From Ustulina deusta (Eukaryota; Ascomycota; Sordariomycetes; Xylariales; Xylariaceae), in assembly GCA_023159155.1 (NCBI GenBank), contig JAJNNX010000001.1, forward strand, positions 1,178,001-1,242,000: 64,000 bases of DNA. The letters run 5' to 3'. The notes beneath the pieces are model-generated. The model did not search any database and was not told the DNA's origin. It worked only from the letters and a program-made list of their open reading frames with translations. Below, piece by piece: positions 61,853 through 64,000 of this stretch. The first letter of the stretch is position 1. Every line of letters starts with the position of its first letter. Both the position numbers and the translations under genes were made by a program.

Positions 61853-64000
61853 CTAGCTATTTTCTTTTTGGTTATAACTGCTTGTTGTATAGAAAAAACA
61901 AAAAAAGCAATTATATAACTGCCTAAATATACGTATAAAAGTTTAACTATTAGAAAAGCAACCAGGTTAGCAATTTAGTTTATATGTATAGCTACTAGGT
62001 TAATAAATTATTTTTCTTTAATAAAGTTATATAACAAGAATTATTAGCTAGAATAATAACTATTATATAGTATTATTGTTAATAAATAATCCTAATAATT
62101 GTTAGCTTATTATAGTGCTATATATTAATATATATATTTATTTTTTTATTATATATATATTTATTTTAGTATATTGCTAATATTTTTAGCTTTTTATATA
62201 TAAACTAATAAAGCTTAAGTTGCTGCTATACTATTGGTTAATATATAGATCTAAGTGCTTGCTAATATATCTTTTGCGTATTTAATTGCGCTTATTCTCT
62301 GCTAGAAAGGTTATTTTTGTGCGGTCTTTATTTAGTTACGTAGTACTACTATTGCTATATATATAAAAAATGCTTGTGCAGTATGTAATAGTTACCTGTT
62401 CCGCAGCTATTGCTAGATTATCGGGTTCTAGGGTAATGCTTATATAGCGTACGTTTAGCGTTCGTATAGTGCTTAGTACAATTATTACGTTTAAAAAAAA
62501 AGAGGTAAATTAGTTATATAATAAAAAAAATAAGAAAAGGAAAAATAGAAAGGAGTAGTATTTATGTTTTTTTTTTTTTTTAAATTAATTTATTATATAT
62601 TGCTTTTATACTTCTAATTTTTTTTTTTTTATAAATATTATAATTATATATAATTTCTTACGTTCTATTAATAAATATTTTTACTTATATAATTAACTTA
62701 TTTGTTAATATAAAGGTTTTTAATATTTAGTTCGGTATTCTTTTTATAAACGTATTAGCTAGATTATTTTTATTATTAATCTATTGTATTTTAGAGATTT
62801 TTTATTTTTTGTACGATTTTTTTAATAATATAATATTAATTATTAAGCGTTTTTTTGTATAGTGCCGAGTTTAACAAAACAATTATATCATAACTTTAAA
62901 TCGGAATATAGAATAGCTAGAATTAAGGGCAGTTATAGCGTGGTTATAATTTTTAAAAATATTATATAAAAAGTAATAATATTATTAAAGCTATTAATTA
63001 TGCTATATAGTTTATTTGTAAGTATATTTTTTATTACTTTTTTATACTTGTTTGAATTTTAGTATATAATATTTTTTTTAATTTTAAAGCTTAAATTTTT
63101 TTTTGTATAATATTTAGTTTTTAATACAATTATAAATCTAAATTAAAAAGTCATATCTATATTGTTTATAAATAACCTGTTTATAAAAATAAATAGTTTT
63201 ATATAATATAGGTCTATTAGTATAAAAATTAGGCTATAATTTTTATTATTTGTTTGCTACTAGATTTTTTAGTTTAAATTCTTAATATTGTACGGCTTAG
63301 GATATATAACTTGGGTAGCTACGTATAGGTTATATGCTATTTTGGGCTAGCAAATACTACTAATATATATACCTTTCGCTTGTTATAAAATATATTATTA
63401 TACAAAATTAGTTATATAAAAATTAATCTAGTTTAGTTAGTTTGTTTGGCTTTTTTGGGTTAAAATAATATTTTTTTTAAACAAAAATATAATTTATTTG
63501 CTATTAAACTTTATAAAATAACTTAGCTAAAATATTTTTTTTGGTTTTATATAAAACTTGCCTTGCTATAATTTATTTTTTATTTTTTTTAAAAAGCCTA
63601 GTAATATAAAACTAAACATATTATTTATTTATAGTCCAGTAATACTAAAATTATTTAAGGGTCCTTTAATAAAAATTAGGTATAAGTTATATATAGAAAT
63701 AATTATACCAAGCTTTTTATAGTAGTACTAGTAATATATCTTAAACTAGTATAGACCTAATTTAATAAATTTATATAATAATTATATAATTTATAAAATT
63801 ATTTTATTAAAATATTTTAACTTTAGTTTGGATAATAATTATATAAAGATTTTTTTAGCTAATTTATTTTTTGATTATATATATACTTACGTAATATTTT
63901 AAAGTTTGCCCGAAGCATTAAAATTATAAATTAGTAAAAGTCCTAGTACAAATAGTAGTTTTTAGTTTATTTGCTAGATTATTAGTAATTAAGTAAGTAT
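61555..64000 (-). mobile_element. Copia-4: Copia-2 family element on the minus strand, truncated by the window end
   Basis: The 3' LTR is 61555-61852 in reverse orientation. To its right, the minus strand parallels the 3' part of Copia-2: the non-coding tail (about 61,853-62,570), then the RNase H region around 62,860-63,500. For example, the bases at 62,870-62,960 are the complement-like counterpart of 51,540-51,640. The element continues beyond the window. Confidence 0.85.

Larger units (their letters stand above)
37010..64000. repeat. RIP-degraded AT-rich transposon compartment
   Basis: Composition drops abruptly to mostly A and T with TA-rich words, stop codons in every frame, and retroelement proteins recognisable only by ignoring stops. 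Changes between repeat copies are C-to-T or G-to-A. These are the marks of repeat-induced point mutation. Small GC islands survive at 38,480-38,760, in the LTRs and near 44,620-44,665. Confidence 0.92.

Noticed and set aside
37010..64000. Mitochondrial or plasmid DNA as an explanation for the AT richness
   Set aside because: LTR pairs, target duplications and ordered Copia, Gypsy and Fot1 protein remains with C-to-T type changes explain it better.

Overview
The window comes from a filamentous ascomycete (Pezizomycotina, most likely a Sordariomycete). The evidence is short GT-AG introns with CTAAC-type branch sites, typical mould gene families, and a sharp switch from normal base composition to a very AT-rich compartment that carries repeat-induced point mutation (RIP). 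No species can be named from sequence alone.

Bases 1-37,000 are gene-bearing, with long intergenic gaps. In order they hold: the 3' end of a large DUF8004-type gene (+); an EXPERA/emopamil-binding-like membrane protein (-); a conserved fungal orphan (-); a secreted necrosis-inducing NPP1/NLP protein (-); a 5'-truncated but fully spliceable homocitrate synthase fragment with 11 introns (+); two neighbouring F-box-like genes (-); a class I glutamine amidotransferase-like gene (-); a fungal Myb-like nuclear protein (+); an Ap4A phosphorylase of the APA1/APA2 type (-); a secreted GH55 beta-1,3-glucanase (+); a FIT/Scs3 lipid-droplet protein (+); and a decayed cytochrome P450 (-) beside the AT-rich block. 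The genes are not a pathway cluster. They mix housekeeping functions (APA2, FIT) with accessory ones (NLP, GH55, F-box, P450).

From about 37,010 to the end the DNA is a nest of RIP-degraded transposons. Copia-1 is complete (38,701-44,621) with 171-bp LTRs and a GCAGC target duplication. Copia-2 is complete (46,084-53,388) with ~300-bp LTRs and a TAAAG target duplication. Next come a minus-strand Gypsy remnant (about 53,394-56,338), a second copy of the Copia-2 family (Copia-3, from 56,339), a Fot1/pogo-type DNA transposon with 44-bp inverted repeats inside Copia-3 (59,618-61,466), and a minus-strand member of the Copia-2 family (Copia-4) that runs off the right edge from 61,555. None keeps an open reading frame.

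The observations I rate highest are the intron-dense truncated homocitrate synthase, the mirror-image RIP pattern in the two Copia-1 LTRs, and the in-frame Thr-rich extension after the GH55 stop codon. I did not find a clear new multi-gene system. All exon boundaries were worked out by eye from splice signals, reading frame and remembered family conservation; no alignment or search was run.
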